This document shows positions 1 through 9,127 of a stretch of DNA of 64,000 nucleotides, piece after piece. This DNA is from Thiogranum sp963752745. GTDB taxonomy: Bacteria; Pseudomonadota; Gammaproteobacteria; DSM-19610. The notes beneath the pieces are model-generated. The model was not told where the DNA came from. It saw only the letters and a program-made list of their open reading frames with translations, and made no database searches. The DNA lies in NCBI GenBank assembly GCA_963752745.1, contig CAVWAK010000010.1, positions 34,210-98,209 of the forward strand, read 5' to 3'. Numbering within the stretch: position 1 is the first letter of the stretch; each line of letters begins with the position of its first letter. Both the position numbers and the translations under genes were made by a program.

Positions 1-332
1 TGTTCATCAATTACCGCGACACGTTTTACTTTATGTTCGCCGTGTTCTGCATTCAGTGGTTTTGGCTCTACGCCGAGCAGGTCGGCCAGCGCCTGTATGG
101 TGGCCTCTCCGCCGGGAGGGCACTGGTTGATGTCTGCTTCTCCGGCAGCAATGGCTTCGGCATAAGGTCGGCAGCCGGCATAGGTACATTGGCCACACTG
201 GGTCTGGGGCAGGATAGCATCGACCTGATCAGCGATCGGGTCGCCCTCCACCTTGAAACGGATGGCGGAAAAGCCCAGCAGCAGCCCAAAGCAGGCAGCC
301 AGGATTCCAATAGCGAGCATGGCGGTGAGCAT
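1..332 (-). CDS. rsxB: RsxB/RnfB electron transport subunit, C-terminus beyond window
   Basis: Iron-sulfur subunit of the membrane Rnf/Rsx complex, which couples electron transfer to ion movement or keeps SoxR reduced. The 110 visible residues begin with a hydrophobic membrane anchor (about 1-25) followed by the 4Fe-4S motif CGQCTYAGC (Cys46, 49, 54) and Cys71, as in RnfB. The ferredoxin domains lie beyond base 1, so the gene is cut by the window edge. The ATG at 332 lies 6 bases after the rsxA stop, with AAGGG just upstream inside the end of rsxA. This supports translation from an rsxAB transcript. Confidence 0.93.
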   Translation of the reverse strand, partial: MLTAMLAIGILAACFGLLLGFSAIRFKVEGDPIADQVDAILPQTQCGQCTYAGCRPYAEAIAAGEADINQCPPGGEATIQALADLLGVEPKPLNAEHGEHKVKRVAVIDE

Positions 333-338
333 GGCGAC

Positions 339-920
339 TCAGCCCTTGATCAGACCGGAAAAACCCATAAACGCCAGCGACATCAGTCCGGCAGTAACCA
401 GTGCAATGGCGGAGCCTTTGAACGCTGCCGGCACGTCAGCGACGGCGATACGCTCGCGCATGGCCGCAAACAGGATCATGACCAGGGAGAATCCGACGGC
501 GGCGCCAAAGCCGTAAACGGCGGACTGAAGAAAGCCGTGTCTTTCCTGCACGTTTAACAGGGCTACGCCCAGTACCGCGCAATTGGTGGTAATCAATGGC
601 AGAAAGATACCCAGCACCTGGTAAAGCAGGGGACTGGTTTTGTGCACCACCATTTCAGTGAACTGCACTACCACTGCGATAACCAGAATAAATGTGATGG
701 TGCGCAGGTATTCCAGCCCCAGCGGCGCCAGCAGGTATTCATTCGCCAGGTAGCTGCAGACTGACGACAGCGTGAGTACAAAGGTCGTTGCCAGTGACAT
801 GCCGGTGGCAGTTTCAAGCTTGCGTGATACACCCATGAACGGGCACAGGCCCAGGAACTTCACCAGAACGAAGTTGTTCACCAGGACGGTGCTTACTAGG
901 ATGAGGGCAAGTTCGGCCAT
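339..920 (-). CDS. rsxA: RsxA/RnfA electron transport complex membrane subunit
   Basis: Integral membrane subunit of the Rnf/Rsx complex. The 193-residue product has the normal family length and is almost wholly hydrophobic, with about six membrane segments. Recognisable family stretches include LVNNFVLVKFLGLCPFMGVS near the N-terminus and ITTNCAVLGVAL in the middle, the latter carrying the conserved Cys of the TNCA motif. It is the first rsx gene visible and is followed at once by rsxB. The upstream gene metG points the same way with a 32-base gap, so rsxA may have its own promoter or be read from metG. Confidence 0.96.
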   Translation of the reverse strand: MAELALILVSTVLVNNFVLVKFLGLCPFMGVSRKLETATGMSLATTFVLTLSSVCSYLANEYLLAPLGLEYLRTITFILVIAVVVQFTEMVVHKTSPLLYQVLGIFLPLITTNCAVLGVALLNVQERHGFLQSAVYGFGAAVGFSLVMILFAAMRERIAVADVPAAFKGSAIALVTAGLMSLAFMGFSGLIKG

Positions 921-952
921 GGGGTTCTATATTACCTGTTTTCCGTTGCGCT

Positions 953-2974
953 TCATTTAACTTTCATGCCCGGTTGCGCACCTTGGTGCGGTTCAAGGAT
1001 GAACAGGTCCTTGCCACCAGGGCCGGCCGCAAGGACCATCCCTTCAGAAACACCAAAGCGCATTTTGCGTGGTGCGAGATTGGCGACCATTACGGTGAGT
1101 TTGCCTTCCAGGTCTTCAGGCGCATAGGCACTTTTTATACCTGCAAAAACGTTGCGCGTTTCACCACCGATATCCAGGGTCAGCTGGAGTAGTTTGTCGG
1201 CTTTTTCCACGGCCTCGGCCTTGACGATTTTTGCAATGCGCAGATCTACCTTGGCAAATTCGTCGAATGTTATGGCATCGGCAACCGGGTCGTCAGCCAG
1301 CGGACCACTGGCAGGTTTGGTTTCAGTCACAGTTAAACTCTCTCTGGATGCCTCGGTCATAGCGTTTACAGCGTCTGTTTCGACGCGCTTGGCGAGGTGT
1401 TTGAATTTGTTGATGCGCGCTGGGAAGTGTTCCAGGTCGTCCCAGCTAAAGTCGCGTTCCATGCCGAACAATTCGCGCGCTACGCGCCCTGTCATGGCAG
1501 GCAGGATTGGCGTCAGGAAGATGGAAAGGACATGGAAAGAGTGCAGGATGCGTGAACACACTTTGTGCAACTTGTCTTTCTGCTCCGGATCCTTGGCAAG
1601 TTTCCACGGTTCGTTTTCGTCAAAGAACTGGTTGGTGCTGTCAGCCATACGCATGATTTCCCGGATAGCACGGCTGTACTCGCGTTGTTCAAAGGCCTCG
1701 GCGACAAGCTGCTTGCCACCTTCTGTTTCGTGGGTGCCATATTCCTTAACCGACAGCAGTTCACCGTCGAAGTGTTTAATGATGAAGTTTGCGGTACGAC
1801 TGGCGATGTTCACATATTTGCCGACCAGGTCGCTGTTGATACGGGCCACGAAATCGTCCAGGTTGAGATCAATGTCATCGACGCCGCTGGAGAGTTTGGC
1901 CGCGTAGTAATAGCGCAGGTATTCAGGATCAAGATGGTCAAGGTAAGTGCGGGCATTGATGAAGGTGCCGCGTGACTTGGACATCTTCTGGCCGTTGACG
2001 GTCAAAAATCCGTGGGCGAACACCCGGGTTGGTTTGCGATAACCGGAACCGTCGAGCACCGCGGGCCAGAACAGCGTGTGAAAACGCAGGATGTCCTTGC
2101 CGATGAAGTGATACAGCTCTGCGCTGGAGTGCTTGCCCCACCAGTCATCGAAATTCAGGTCATTTTTATTGCAGTAGTCCTTGAAGCTGGCCATGTAGCC
2201 CATGGGCGCATCCAGCCAGACGTAGAAAAACTTGTTTGGCGCATCAGGAATCTCGAAGCCGAAGTAGGGCGCATCACGCGAAATGTCCCAGTCCTGCAGG
2301 CCGGCTTCCAGCCACTCGTTCATCTTGTTGGCCACTTCTGCCTGGGTGGCTTTGTGGAGATAGTCGTGCAACATATCGGTAAAGTCGGACAACTTGAAAA
2401 AGTAATGCTCTGATTCCTTTTCCACGGGTGTCGCGCCACTGATCACTGACCTGGGGTTTTTCAGTTCTCCGGCATCGTATGTCGCACCACAAACTTCGCA
2501 GTTGTCGCCATATTGATCGTCGGCGCCACATTTGGGGCAGGTACCCTTGATGAACCGATCTGGAAGGAACATGGCCTTTTCGGGGTCGTAATACTGGCTG
2601 ATGGTGCGCTGGTCGATGTGCCCGGCGTCGCGTAGTTTCAGGTAGATGGATTCGGCGAACTCACGGTTTTCTTCCGAGTGCGTGCTGTAATAGTTGTCGA
2701 ATTCGATATGAAAGCTGGCGAAATCCGCCTGGTGCTCGGCGTTCATTTTTTCGATCAGCGCTTCCGGCGAGATATCTTCCTGCTGGGCACGCAGCATGAT
2801 CGGCGTGCCATGAGCATCGTCTGCACAAACGTAGATGCAGTTATGGCCGCGCATCTTTTGAAAGCGAACCCAGATATCTGTCTGGATATATTCGACCAAA
2901 TGTCCCAGGTGAATTGAGCCATTGGCATAGGGCAGGGCGCTGGTGACCAGTATGTTGCGATGTTGTTGTGACAT
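953..2974 (-). CDS. metG: Methionyl-tRNA synthetase
   Basis: Charges tRNA-Met with methionine in the cytoplasm. The 673 residues match the E. coli-type dimeric enzyme. HLGH (22-25) and KMSKS (330-334) are the class I signatures. A zinc knuckle has cysteines at 146, 149, 159 and 162. The C-terminal hundred residues form the EMAP/Trbp111-like tRNA-binding domain (VDLRIAKIVKAE). An upstream in-frame start at 3010 would add 12 residues unlike the family. ATG 2974, starting MSQQHRNILVTSALPYANG, is preferred and has AGG upstream. Divergent from the mrp/apbC gene, an arrangement common in gammaproteobacteria. Confidence 0.97.
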   Translation of the reverse strand: MSQQHRNILVTSALPYANGSIHLGHLVEYIQTDIWVRFQKMRGHNCIYVCADDAHGTPIMLRAQQEDISPEALIEKMNAEHQADFASFHIEFDNYYSTHSEENREFAESIYLKLRDAGHIDQRTISQYYDPEKAMFLPDRFIKGTCPKCGADDQYGDNCEVCGATYDAGELKNPRSVISGATPVEKESEHYFFKLSDFTDMLHDYLHKATQAEVANKMNEWLEAGLQDWDISRDAPYFGFEIPDAPNKFFYVWLDAPMGYMASFKDYCNKNDLNFDDWWGKHSSAELYHFIGKDILRFHTLFWPAVLDGSGYRKPTRVFAHGFLTVNGQKMSKSRGTFINARTYLDHLDPEYLRYYYAAKLSSGVDDIDLNLDDFVARINSDLVGKYVNIASRTANFIIKHFDGELLSVKEYGTHETEGGKQLVAEAFEQREYSRAIREIMRMADSTNQFFDENEPWKLAKDPEQKDKLHKVCSRILHSFHVLSIFLTPILPAMTGRVARELFGMERDFSWDDLEHFPARINKFKHLAKRVETDAVNAMTEASRESLTVTETKPASGPLADDPVADAITFDEFAKVDLRIAKIVKAEAVEKADKLLQLTLDIGGETRNVFAGIKSAYAPEDLEGKLTVMVANLAPRKMRFGVSEGMVLAAGPGGKDLFILEPHQGAQPGMKVK

Positions 2975-3148
2975 TAAATTGCCTGACAGAACCTGTAGAT
3001 AGCGCGCCATTATGCCAGAAACGGGTTTTCTTAACCGTACAAACCGGGGTGAAGACCCGCCACCTTAAATTGTGTACAATCGCGCCTCAATTTTTTCAGT
3101 GGAATCAAGGCCAAATGGCCCGCGACCAAGCTTGATGAGGAAATGACC

Positions 3149-4240
3149 ATGGCAGACCTGTCCAGAGAGCAGATTGAAGCGAAGCTCAAGGAATACATCG
3201 ATCCTTTCATGGAAAAGGATCTGGTAACCGCCCAGTGCGTGCGCAATGTCATGATCGAGGGCGACCAGGTCGTTGTCGACGTGGTCCTCGGTTTCCCGGC
3301 AGAAGGCTATAAGGAAGAGCTTGCTGCGAGGCTGAAAGAATTGGTCGAGTCGATTGACGGTGTGGGTAAGGCCCGCGTCAATGTCAGTTTCGCCATCCAG
3401 GCGCACTCTGTACAAAAAGGCGTGAAAACGATCGACGGCATCAAGAATATTATCGCTGTGGCTTCCGGTAAGGGCGGCGTGGGTAAATCCACTACGGCAA
3501 CCAACCTGGCCCTGGCGCTGTCCGCAGAGGGTGCCAGTGTCGGCATGCTGGATGCAGACATCTATGGCCCCAGTCAGCCACGCATGCTGGGCATCAGTGG
3601 CAAGCCGGAGTCGAAGGACGGCAAGACCCTGGAGCCGATGGTCAGCTATCACATTCAGACCATGTCGATCGGTTTCCTGGTTGACGAGGAAACCCCGATG
3701 ATCTGGCGTGGCCCGATGGTCACCCAGGCTCTGCAGCAGCTGCTTGGTGACACCAACTGGCATGGACTGGACTACCTGGTGATCGATCTGCCGCCGGGTA
3801 CCGGTGATGTCCAGCTGACGCTGGCGCAGCAAGTGCCGGTCTCCGGTGCTGTGATTGTCACCACTCCGCAGGACATTGCCCTGTTGGATGCGCGCAAGGG
3901 CCTCAAGATGTTCGAGAAAGTCGAAGTGCCGGTGCTCGGTATTATCGAGAACATGAGTATCCACATTTGCAGCGAGTGCGGTCACGAAGAACACATCTTC
4001 GGTGAAGGCGGTGGTCAGCGGATGTCTGACGATTACGATGTCGATTTCCTCGGGGCACTCCCGCTGGACAAGGCTATTCGTGAGGAAGTCGATTCCGGTC
4101 GCCCATCCGTGGTCGCTGAACCGGACGGTCGAATTGCCCAGATCTACAAGGATATCGCCCGTCGCACTGCCGCCAAGCTGGCACTGCAGTCGAAGAACTA
4201 CGCTGCCAAGTTCCCGCAGATTGTGATTCAGAACAACTAG
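3149..4240 (+). CDS. apbC: Iron-sulfur cluster carrier protein Mrp/ApbC
   Basis: P-loop ATPase of the Mrp/NBP35 family that carries and transfers Fe-S clusters in the cytoplasm. About 363 residues. An N-terminal MIP18/DUF59-like domain (1-85) is followed by the deviant Walker A GKGGVGKS (107-114). The CSECG pair near residue 270 provides the two cluster-binding cysteines shared between subunits. Two ATGs are possible, 3143 and 3149. The GATGAGG ribosome site ends 2 bases before the first and 8 before the second, so 3149 (MADLSREQ) is chosen. Divergent from metG. Confidence 0.95.
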   Translation: MADLSREQIEAKLKEYIDPFMEKDLVTAQCVRNVMIEGDQVVVDVVLGFPAEGYKEELAARLKELVESIDGVGKARVNVSFAIQAHSVQKGVKTIDGIKNIIAVASGKGGVGKSTTATNLALALSAEGASVGMLDADIYGPSQPRMLGISGKPESKDGKTLEPMVSYHIQTMSIGFLVDEETPMIWRGPMVTQALQQLLGDTNWHGLDYLVIDLPPGTGDVQLTLAQQVPVSGAVIVTTPQDIALLDARKGLKMFEKVEVPVLGIIENMSIHICSECGHEEHIFGEGGGQRMSDDYDVDFLGALPLDKAIREEVDSGRPSVVAEPDGRIAQIYKDIARRTAAKLALQSKNYAAKFPQIVIQNN

Positions 4241-4372
4241 GCTTTATAACCGCCAGGATGCCTTGGAACCCCCGGTTCTTCTGCGTTATATTCAGGTGAG
4301 GTCTGTCTGGCGTCTTGGCGGTTAAGAGTTTCCCCGGTATCTTTGGCGTTACCATTTTCAACAGGACAAGCA

Positions 4373-4942
4373 ATGTCGATTAAATCCGATCGGTGGATTC
4401 GCCGCATGGCGGAGCAGGAAGGCATGATTGAGCCCTTTGTGGCCGGGCAGGTCCGCGAGCGTGAAGGTACCGGTCGGGTGATTTCTTACGGAACGTCCAG
4501 TTATGGCTACGACATCCGCTGCGCCGATGAATTCAAGATTTTTACCAATATCAATTCAGCGGTGGTTGATCCAAAAAACTTCGACGACAACAGTTTTGTC
4601 GATGTTAAATCCGACGTCTGCATTATCCCGCCGAATTCCTTCGCGCTGGCGCGTACGGTTGAGTATTTCCGTATTCCCCGCAGTGTGCTGACCATTTGCC
4701 TGGGTAAGTCTACCTACGCGCGCTGCGGTATTATCGTCAATGTCACGCCACTGGAGCCGGAATGGGAAGGTCACGTGACCCTGGAGTTTTCCAATACCAC
4801 ACCGCTGCCAGCGAAGATCTACGCTAACGAAGGTGTCGCCCAGGTATTGTTCCTGGAATCAGATGAAGTGTGCGAGACGTCTTACGGAGATCGGGGTGGC
4901 AAGTATCAGGGGCAGACGGGCGTCACATTACCCAAAGCCTGA
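4373..4942 (+). CDS. dcd: dCTP deaminase
   Basis: Deaminates dCTP to dUTP in pyrimidine nucleotide synthesis. The 189-residue length is that of the homotrimeric enzyme. Visible family blocks are SIKSDRWIRRMAEQ at the N-terminus, TLEFSNTTPLPAKIYANEG with the catalytic Glu region, and the C-terminal GGKYQGQTGVTLPKA that closes over the nucleotide. The ATG at 4373 has AGGA 6 bases upstream. An earlier in-frame start at 4343 lacks a ribosome site and adds unrelated residues. It lies downstream of mrp on the same strand with a 132-base gap. Confidence 0.96.
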   Translation: MSIKSDRWIRRMAEQEGMIEPFVAGQVREREGTGRVISYGTSSYGYDIRCADEFKIFTNINSAVVDPKNFDDNSFVDVKSDVCIIPPNSFALARTVEYFRIPRSVLTICLGKSTYARCGIIVNVTPLEPEWEGHVTLEFSNTTPLPAKIYANEGVAQVLFLESDEVCETSYGDRGGKYQGQTGVTLPKA

Positions 4943-4950
4943 TTTGGGCT

Positions 4951-5730
4951 TCAGGGGTTCAGCGGTTCGACTTCCAGGCTGTTACCGTCGCCGAAGGGTG
5001 CAAAGTCAAGTTTGCGCAGTACCAGCTCGATTTTGATGCCGTTCTGTTTTTTCTTTAGAAACCGTATCGGGAAATAATCCAGCTCCGGCGCGCTCCAGAC
5101 CCAGCTCTGGTCGCGGTCGTCGTTGGTGCGTCCGACTTTAAGTGTCTTGTACATGCCCGAGGTGAGTTCGATTTCATCCTCGCCCAGCAGTTCAAAGCTG
5201 TAATTCTTTATGCGGCCCTGACGTGGTACCTGGTAGTTAAATTCTGTTTTCCCGTTGCGTAATTCGAAGAGCATGGCGAGTTGCATAACCAGCCGATCCA
5301 GAGTGTTTGCGGGTAGCGGAATTTCCCAGTGTTCGCCAACACCGATATTTCTTACCGTGGTATTGTCCCAGTCGAACAACAGGTGTTCGTTATCATCGTC
5401 GTCGCCACCCTTGTGCTGTGACGTATATTCGAGCACCTTGATGCGGCCATCGTCGAGTTGCCAGAGGCTGCTTTCAATTGACTTGTTGTCACCGAACAGC
5501 GCGGCAATACCGCTGCTGTGTGATTCCTGCTGGTACAGATATTTATCGTTGCCATTGCGCCGCAGGCTGATGGTTACGCTGCCGATGCCGAAACCGTTGG
5601 CCATGGCATCATATTGCGCCACAAATTCCGGGTAGGGCTGACTGCTATCAGCACCGGCGAAGTTGAATGGCATCACTGCGAACAGCAGGCCTGCCAGTAG
5701 CAGGGCATTAAGGCGAGAGTAGTACGGCAT
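4951..5730 (-). CDS. DUF3108 domain protein, probably exported
   Basis: Function unknown. The 259 residues start with a signal peptide (hydrophobic LLLAGLLFAVMPFNFAGA, cleavage near residue 27). The rest is a DUF3108-type beta-rich periplasmic domain recognisable from YDAMANGFGIGSVTISL near the N-terminus and WSAPELDYFPIRFLKKKQNG near the C-terminus. It sits 6 bases downstream of purN on the same strand, an arrangement seen in many gammaproteobacteria, so it is probably co-transcribed with purM-purN. No enzymatic residues are evident. Convergent with dcd. Confidence 0.85.
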   Translation of the reverse strand: MPYYSRLNALLLAGLLFAVMPFNFAGADSSQPYPEFVAQYDAMANGFGIGSVTISLRRNGNDKYLYQQESHSSGIAALFGDNKSIESSLWQLDDGRIKVLEYTSQHKGGDDDDNEHLLFDWDNTTVRNIGVGEHWEIPLPANTLDRLVMQLAMLFELRNGKTEFNYQVPRQGRIKNYSFELLGEDEIELTSGMYKTLKVGRTNDDRDQSWVWSAPELDYFPIRFLKKKQNGIKIELVLRKLDFAPFGDGNSLEVEPLNP

Positions 5731-5736
5731 ATCTTC

Positions 5737-6399
5737 CTAGCAGTTTGAATTCAGTAGCAGCGGTTCCTGCAGTGGCCGCTCATCAAACAGCAGCTGCCCC
5801 CTGGACCATTGTATACGATCAGCGGCAAGCCATTGTAGCGCCTGCAGGTACAAGCGGTGCTCTTGCTTCAGAACACGCTCCGCCAGCTTTTCGGCGTCGT
5901 CGCCTTCAAGTACCGGTACGCGTACCTGTACGATCACCGGGCCGCCGTCGAGTTCCTCAGTGACCAGATGAACGCTCGCACCATGTTCGTGCAGACCTTC
6001 GTCCAGGGCGCGCTGGTGAGTGTTCAACCCTCGCAGGGCAGGCAACAGGGATGGGTGGATATTGATCATTCGACCCTGGTAGTGGCGCACTAACCCGGGT
6101 GTCAGAATGCGCATGAAGCCAGCCAGGACTACCAGATCAGGGTTGAAACGATCAATGAGTCCCTGCAGGGCCCGGTCGTAGCTTTCACGCGTCGGGTAAT
6201 CGTTGCCATCCAGGGCCAGGGTATCAACCTGGTGCTGTCTGGCATGGCCGAGCCCGGCAGCATCCAGCCGACTACTGATAACAGCGCGCACCTCGGCGTT
6301 AAGTTCGCCGCTGCTGATTGCATCAAGAATTGCCTTTAGATTGGAACCGCGTCCGGATATCAGTATGACGAGGGACAGCGGTGGTCTGCTGTCAGTCAT
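5737..6399 (-). CDS. purN: Phosphoribosylglycinamide formyltransferase
   Basis: Third step of de novo purine synthesis: transfers formyl from 10-formyl-THF to GAR. 220 residues. The N-terminal LVILISGRGSNLKAILDAI binds the phosphate. The catalytic Asn-His pair is in MINIHPSLLPALRG near residues 108-120, and the Asp is in HLVTEELDGGPVIVQ. The start ATG overlaps the purM stop by 8 bases (ATGACTGA), so the two are translationally coupled. Confidence 0.96.
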   Translation of the reverse strand: MTDSRPPLSLVILISGRGSNLKAILDAISSGELNAEVRAVISSRLDAAGLGHARQHQVDTLALDGNDYPTRESYDRALQGLIDRFNPDLVVLAGFMRILTPGLVRHYQGRMINIHPSLLPALRGLNTHQRALDEGLHEHGASVHLVTEELDGGPVIVQVRVPVLEGDDAEKLAERVLKQEHRLYLQALQWLAADRIQWSRGQLLFDERPLQEPLLLNSNC

Positions 6400-7450
6400 T
6401 CAGCTCGACGCGCGCCTCGCCTTCGTCCGCAGCTACTCTCCCGAGTACCCAGGCTTGTTCGCCTTGTTGCTGTAACACCGACAGACAGGTGTCTACCTGG
6501 TGTTCTGCGACACAGACGACCATGCCGACACCGCAATTCAGGGTGCGGTACATTTCGAAGCTGTCAACATTGCCCTGTTCCTGTAACCAGGAAAAAACAG
6601 CTGGCCATGTCCAGCTGCCTGTATCGATTCGGGCGACCATGCCATCCGGCAGCATACGCGGCAGGTTTTCCGGTAAACCGCCACCGGTGATATGGCATAA
6701 ACTGTGTACTTCAACGGTTTCCAGTAGCGCCAGTAACGGTTTAACGTAGATCCGCGTTGGTGCCATCAGCCAGTCGAGCAGGGGCTGGCCATCGAGCAAG
6801 GTATCCGTGGTAACGCCGCTCACTTCGATAATTTTGCGGATCAGCGAGTAGCCATTGGAATGCGGGCCGGAAGAGGCCAGACCGATGAGTACGTCACCTG
6901 CCGCTACCGACTGGCCGTCAATAAGTTTGTCTTTCTCCACAATACCTACGCAGAAGCCGGCGAGGTCGTAGTCTTCAGCCTTGTACATGCCGGGCATTTC
7001 AGCGGTTTCTCCACCGATCAGGGCTGCACCGGCCTGTTCACAACCCTGTCCGATCCCCTTGACAACATCGGCGGCGATATCGACATCAAGCTTGCCGGTG
7101 GCGTAGTAATCGAGGAAGAACAGTGGCTCGGCACCCTGCACGATAATATCGTTGGCGCACATGGCAACCAGATCGATACCAATGGTGTCATGGCGGCCAC
7201 TGTCGATGGCCAGTTTTAGCTTGGTGCCGACACCATCGGTGCCGGAAACCAGCAGTGGCCGGCGGTAACGGTCCAGTGGCAGCTCAAAGAGTGCGCCAAA
7301 GCCACCCAGACCGGTAACCACGCCTTCCCGATGGGTGCGCGATACCACGGGTTTGATGCGTTCCACCAGGGCATTGCCGGCGTCAATATCGACACCGGCG
7401 TCACGGTAACTGATGGAAGTACCGGACGATGAAGGTTGCTGTCCTGACAC
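6392..7450 (-). CDS. purM: Phosphoribosylformylglycinamidine cyclo-ligase (AIR synthetase)
   Basis: Fifth step of purine synthesis, ATP-dependent closure of the imidazole ring. The protein carries SYRDAGVDIDAGNALVERIK at the N-terminus, TDGVGTKLKLA, and GGETAEMPGMY, all PurM signatures. The open frame extends far upstream, but the proposed start is GTG 7450 (VSGQQPSS), which has GGAG 6 bases before it and gives 352 residues, normal for the family. GTG 7465 is an alternative. Overlaps purN by 8 bases and is divergent from the DUF2066 gene across about 100 bases that must hold both promoters. Confidence 0.94.
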   Translation of the reverse strand: MSGQQPSSSGTSISYRDAGVDIDAGNALVERIKPVVSRTHREGVVTGLGGFGALFELPLDRYRRPLLVSGTDGVGTKLKLAIDSGRHDTIGIDLVAMCANDIIVQGAEPLFFLDYYATGKLDVDIAADVVKGIGQGCEQAGAALIGGETAEMPGMYKAEDYDLAGFCVGIVEKDKLIDGQSVAAGDVLIGLASSGPHSNGYSLIRKIIEVSGVTTDTLLDGQPLLDWLMAPTRIYVKPLLALLETVEVHSLCHITGGGLPENLPRMLPDGMVARIDTGSWTWPAVFSWLQEQGNVDSFEMYRTLNCGVGMVVCVAEHQVDTCLSVLQQQGEQAWVLGRVAADEGEARVELND

Positions 7451-7550
7451 TTCGGACTCCGTCACTTGGAAAAGCGCAATAGTACCCGCAAACGCCGCCG
7501 CTCTGCTATAGCGACACAGGTCCAAAGTGGCTATGGTATGGTAATAGTCT

Positions 7551-8585
7551 ATGTTTGCACGCATTCTCTTTTTATTTGCTCTGCTGGCTGCGGCAAGCCC
7601 CTTGCAGGCTGGCCGGGTGCAGACGCTTTTCCAGGCCGAAGTCGAAGCGGCTGGTCGCGATACCGCCAGCCGTGACGCGGCCCTGTCTCTGGCACTGGAA
7701 GAAGTGCTGTTACGTTTGTCAGGCAGCACCGATAGCCTGGCGACCCCGGAGGCCCGGGGCCTGCTGAAGAAACCGGGCCGATTCGTAGAACAGTTTCGGT
7801 TTCGAGAAACATCCGCTGATGCCGGCCGGCCGGAGCAGCTCAGCTTGTGGGTTCAGTTCGACGGTGTTGCGCTGGCTCGCGAAGTTCGCGCTGCCGGTCT
7901 GCCTTACTGGGGGCGTGAACGGCCCGATCTTTTGTTGTGGCTGGCGATTGATGACCGTGGTCAACGCTACCTGATGTCAGAGACCGTTGAACCAGGCGCG
8001 ACCGGTGCGCGTGCTGCCGGTAGGCACCATGGCTTGCCGTTAACGCTGCCGTTGATGGACCTTGAAGACCAGCGTGCCATTCAGTTCACCGATGTCTGGG
8101 GCGGTTTTATGGGCACAGTTGCTGCAGCATCCCGTCGCTACCGCCCGCAGGTGGTGCTCACCGGGCGACTGGAGCGCCGTAGCAGGTCTGGTGACTGGCG
8201 AACTGCCTGGCAACTCACGGATGGCAATAATAGCCAGTCGTGGAAAGGACACGCCGCATCGCTGGATGACGCGGTGGACAGAGGTCTTGGCGATGCCGCT
8301 GAATGGCTGGCCGTGCGCTACGCAGTGGTCTCCGGAGACAGTGGCATGCACAGCCTGGTGGTCGAGGAAGTCTCCAGTCTGGAAGACTACGCACGGGTAT
8401 CCGCTTATTTGGGTTCGCTCAGCCCCGTCGACCAAGTCAACGTCTTGCGTGCCGAAGACCGGGAAGTCGAGTTCAGTCTCAAACTGAGTGCAGATGCCAG
8501 CAGTCTGCAACAGCTCATAACCCTGGGGCGCGTGCTGCAGCCGATCGAGACAGATGTCCCCTGGCGCTACCGCTTGAATCCGTGA
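7551..8585 (+). CDS. DUF2066 domain protein, exported
   Basis: Function unknown. The 344 residues begin with a signal peptide (hydrophobic 5-18, SPLQAG cleavage region) and continue as a DUF2066-type protein: RDTASRDAALSLALEEVLLR is the family-typical opening of the mature part. The C-terminal part (VVEEVSSLEDYARVSAYLGS) resembles a small alpha/beta module found in related proteins. Its TGA overlaps the GTG of the following phosphatidyltransferase (GTGA), and that gene overlaps hda, so the three form a tightly coupled operon. The order DUF2066 - phosphatidyltransferase - hda recurs in gammaproteobacteria. Confidence 0.85.
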   Translation: MFARILFLFALLAAASPLQAGRVQTLFQAEVEAAGRDTASRDAALSLALEEVLLRLSGSTDSLATPEARGLLKKPGRFVEQFRFRETSADAGRPEQLSLWVQFDGVALAREVRAAGLPYWGRERPDLLLWLAIDDRGQRYLMSETVEPGATGARAAGRHHGLPLTLPLMDLEDQRAIQFTDVWGGFMGTVAAASRRYRPQVVLTGRLERRSRSGDWRTAWQLTDGNNSQSWKGHAASLDDAVDRGLGDAAEWLAVRYAVVSGDSGMHSLVVEEVSSLEDYARVSAYLGSLSPVDQVNVLRAEDREVEFSLKLSADASSLQQLITLGRVLQPIETDVPWRYRLNP

Positions 8586-9127
8586 AACGCAGCGATATCC
8601 CCAACCTGATCACTGTCATTCGTATTCTGCTGGTGGTGCCTGTCGCCTGGGTATTGCTGCAACAGCAGTACCTGCTGGCCCTGGTGCTGTTTTTCGTTGC
8701 TGGTGCATCCGATGGCCTGGACGGATTCCTGGCCAAGCAATTTGGCTGGACCAGCCGGCTGGGCGCCATCCTCGATCCGCTGGCCGACAAGGCCCTGCTG
8801 GTTACCTGCTACGCGGCATTGGCCTGGGTGGGGTTACTCCCCGTCTGGTTACTGGTGCTGGTTGTGGCTCGCGATCTGGTGATTGTGGCTGGGGCTGTCG
8901 CCTATAATTTTCATATCGAACGCCTTGAAGCAGACCCAACCCTGATCAGCAAACTTAATACGCTGTTGCAGATACTGCTGGTTTTGATTGTCATTACACA
9001 GCAGCTGAATGACTGGTTTGCACCTGTCTGGGTGACAGTACTGGTTTATGCTGTGACCGTAAGTGTGGTCTGGAGTGGTCTGGACTACGTCATCACCTGG
9101 GGCCGACGCGCGCGCCACACATCATGA
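8582..9127 (+). CDS. CDP-alcohol phosphatidyltransferase family protein (PgsA-like)
   Basis: Inner-membrane enzyme expected to transfer a phosphatidyl group from CDP-diacylglycerol, probably to glycerol-3-phosphate. About 181 residues and five or six membrane segments. The family motif is visible as DGLDGFLAK...G...D...D. The usual Arg after the Ala is Lys here, a conservative change. The start is GTG 8582 (VKRSDIPNLITVIRI), overlapping the upstream stop by 4 bases. Longer in-frame starts lie inside the upstream gene. Because the true PgsA may be elsewhere in the genome, no symbol is given. Confidence 0.87.
   Translation: MKRSDIPNLITVIRILLVVPVAWVLLQQQYLLALVLFFVAGASDGLDGFLAKQFGWTSRLGAILDPLADKALLVTCYAALAWVGLLPVWLLVLVVARDLVIVAGAVAYNFHIERLEADPTLISKLNTLLQILLVLIVITQQLNDWFAPVWVTVLVYAVTVSVVWSGLDYVITWGRRARHTS

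Noticed and set aside
1152..1907. 251-codon plus-strand frame
   Set aside because: Antisense to metG, Ser/Arg-rich shadow.
3065..3994. 309-codon minus-strand frame
   Set aside because: Antisense to the well-supported apbC gene; composition is typical of a shadow frame (His/Gln-rich).
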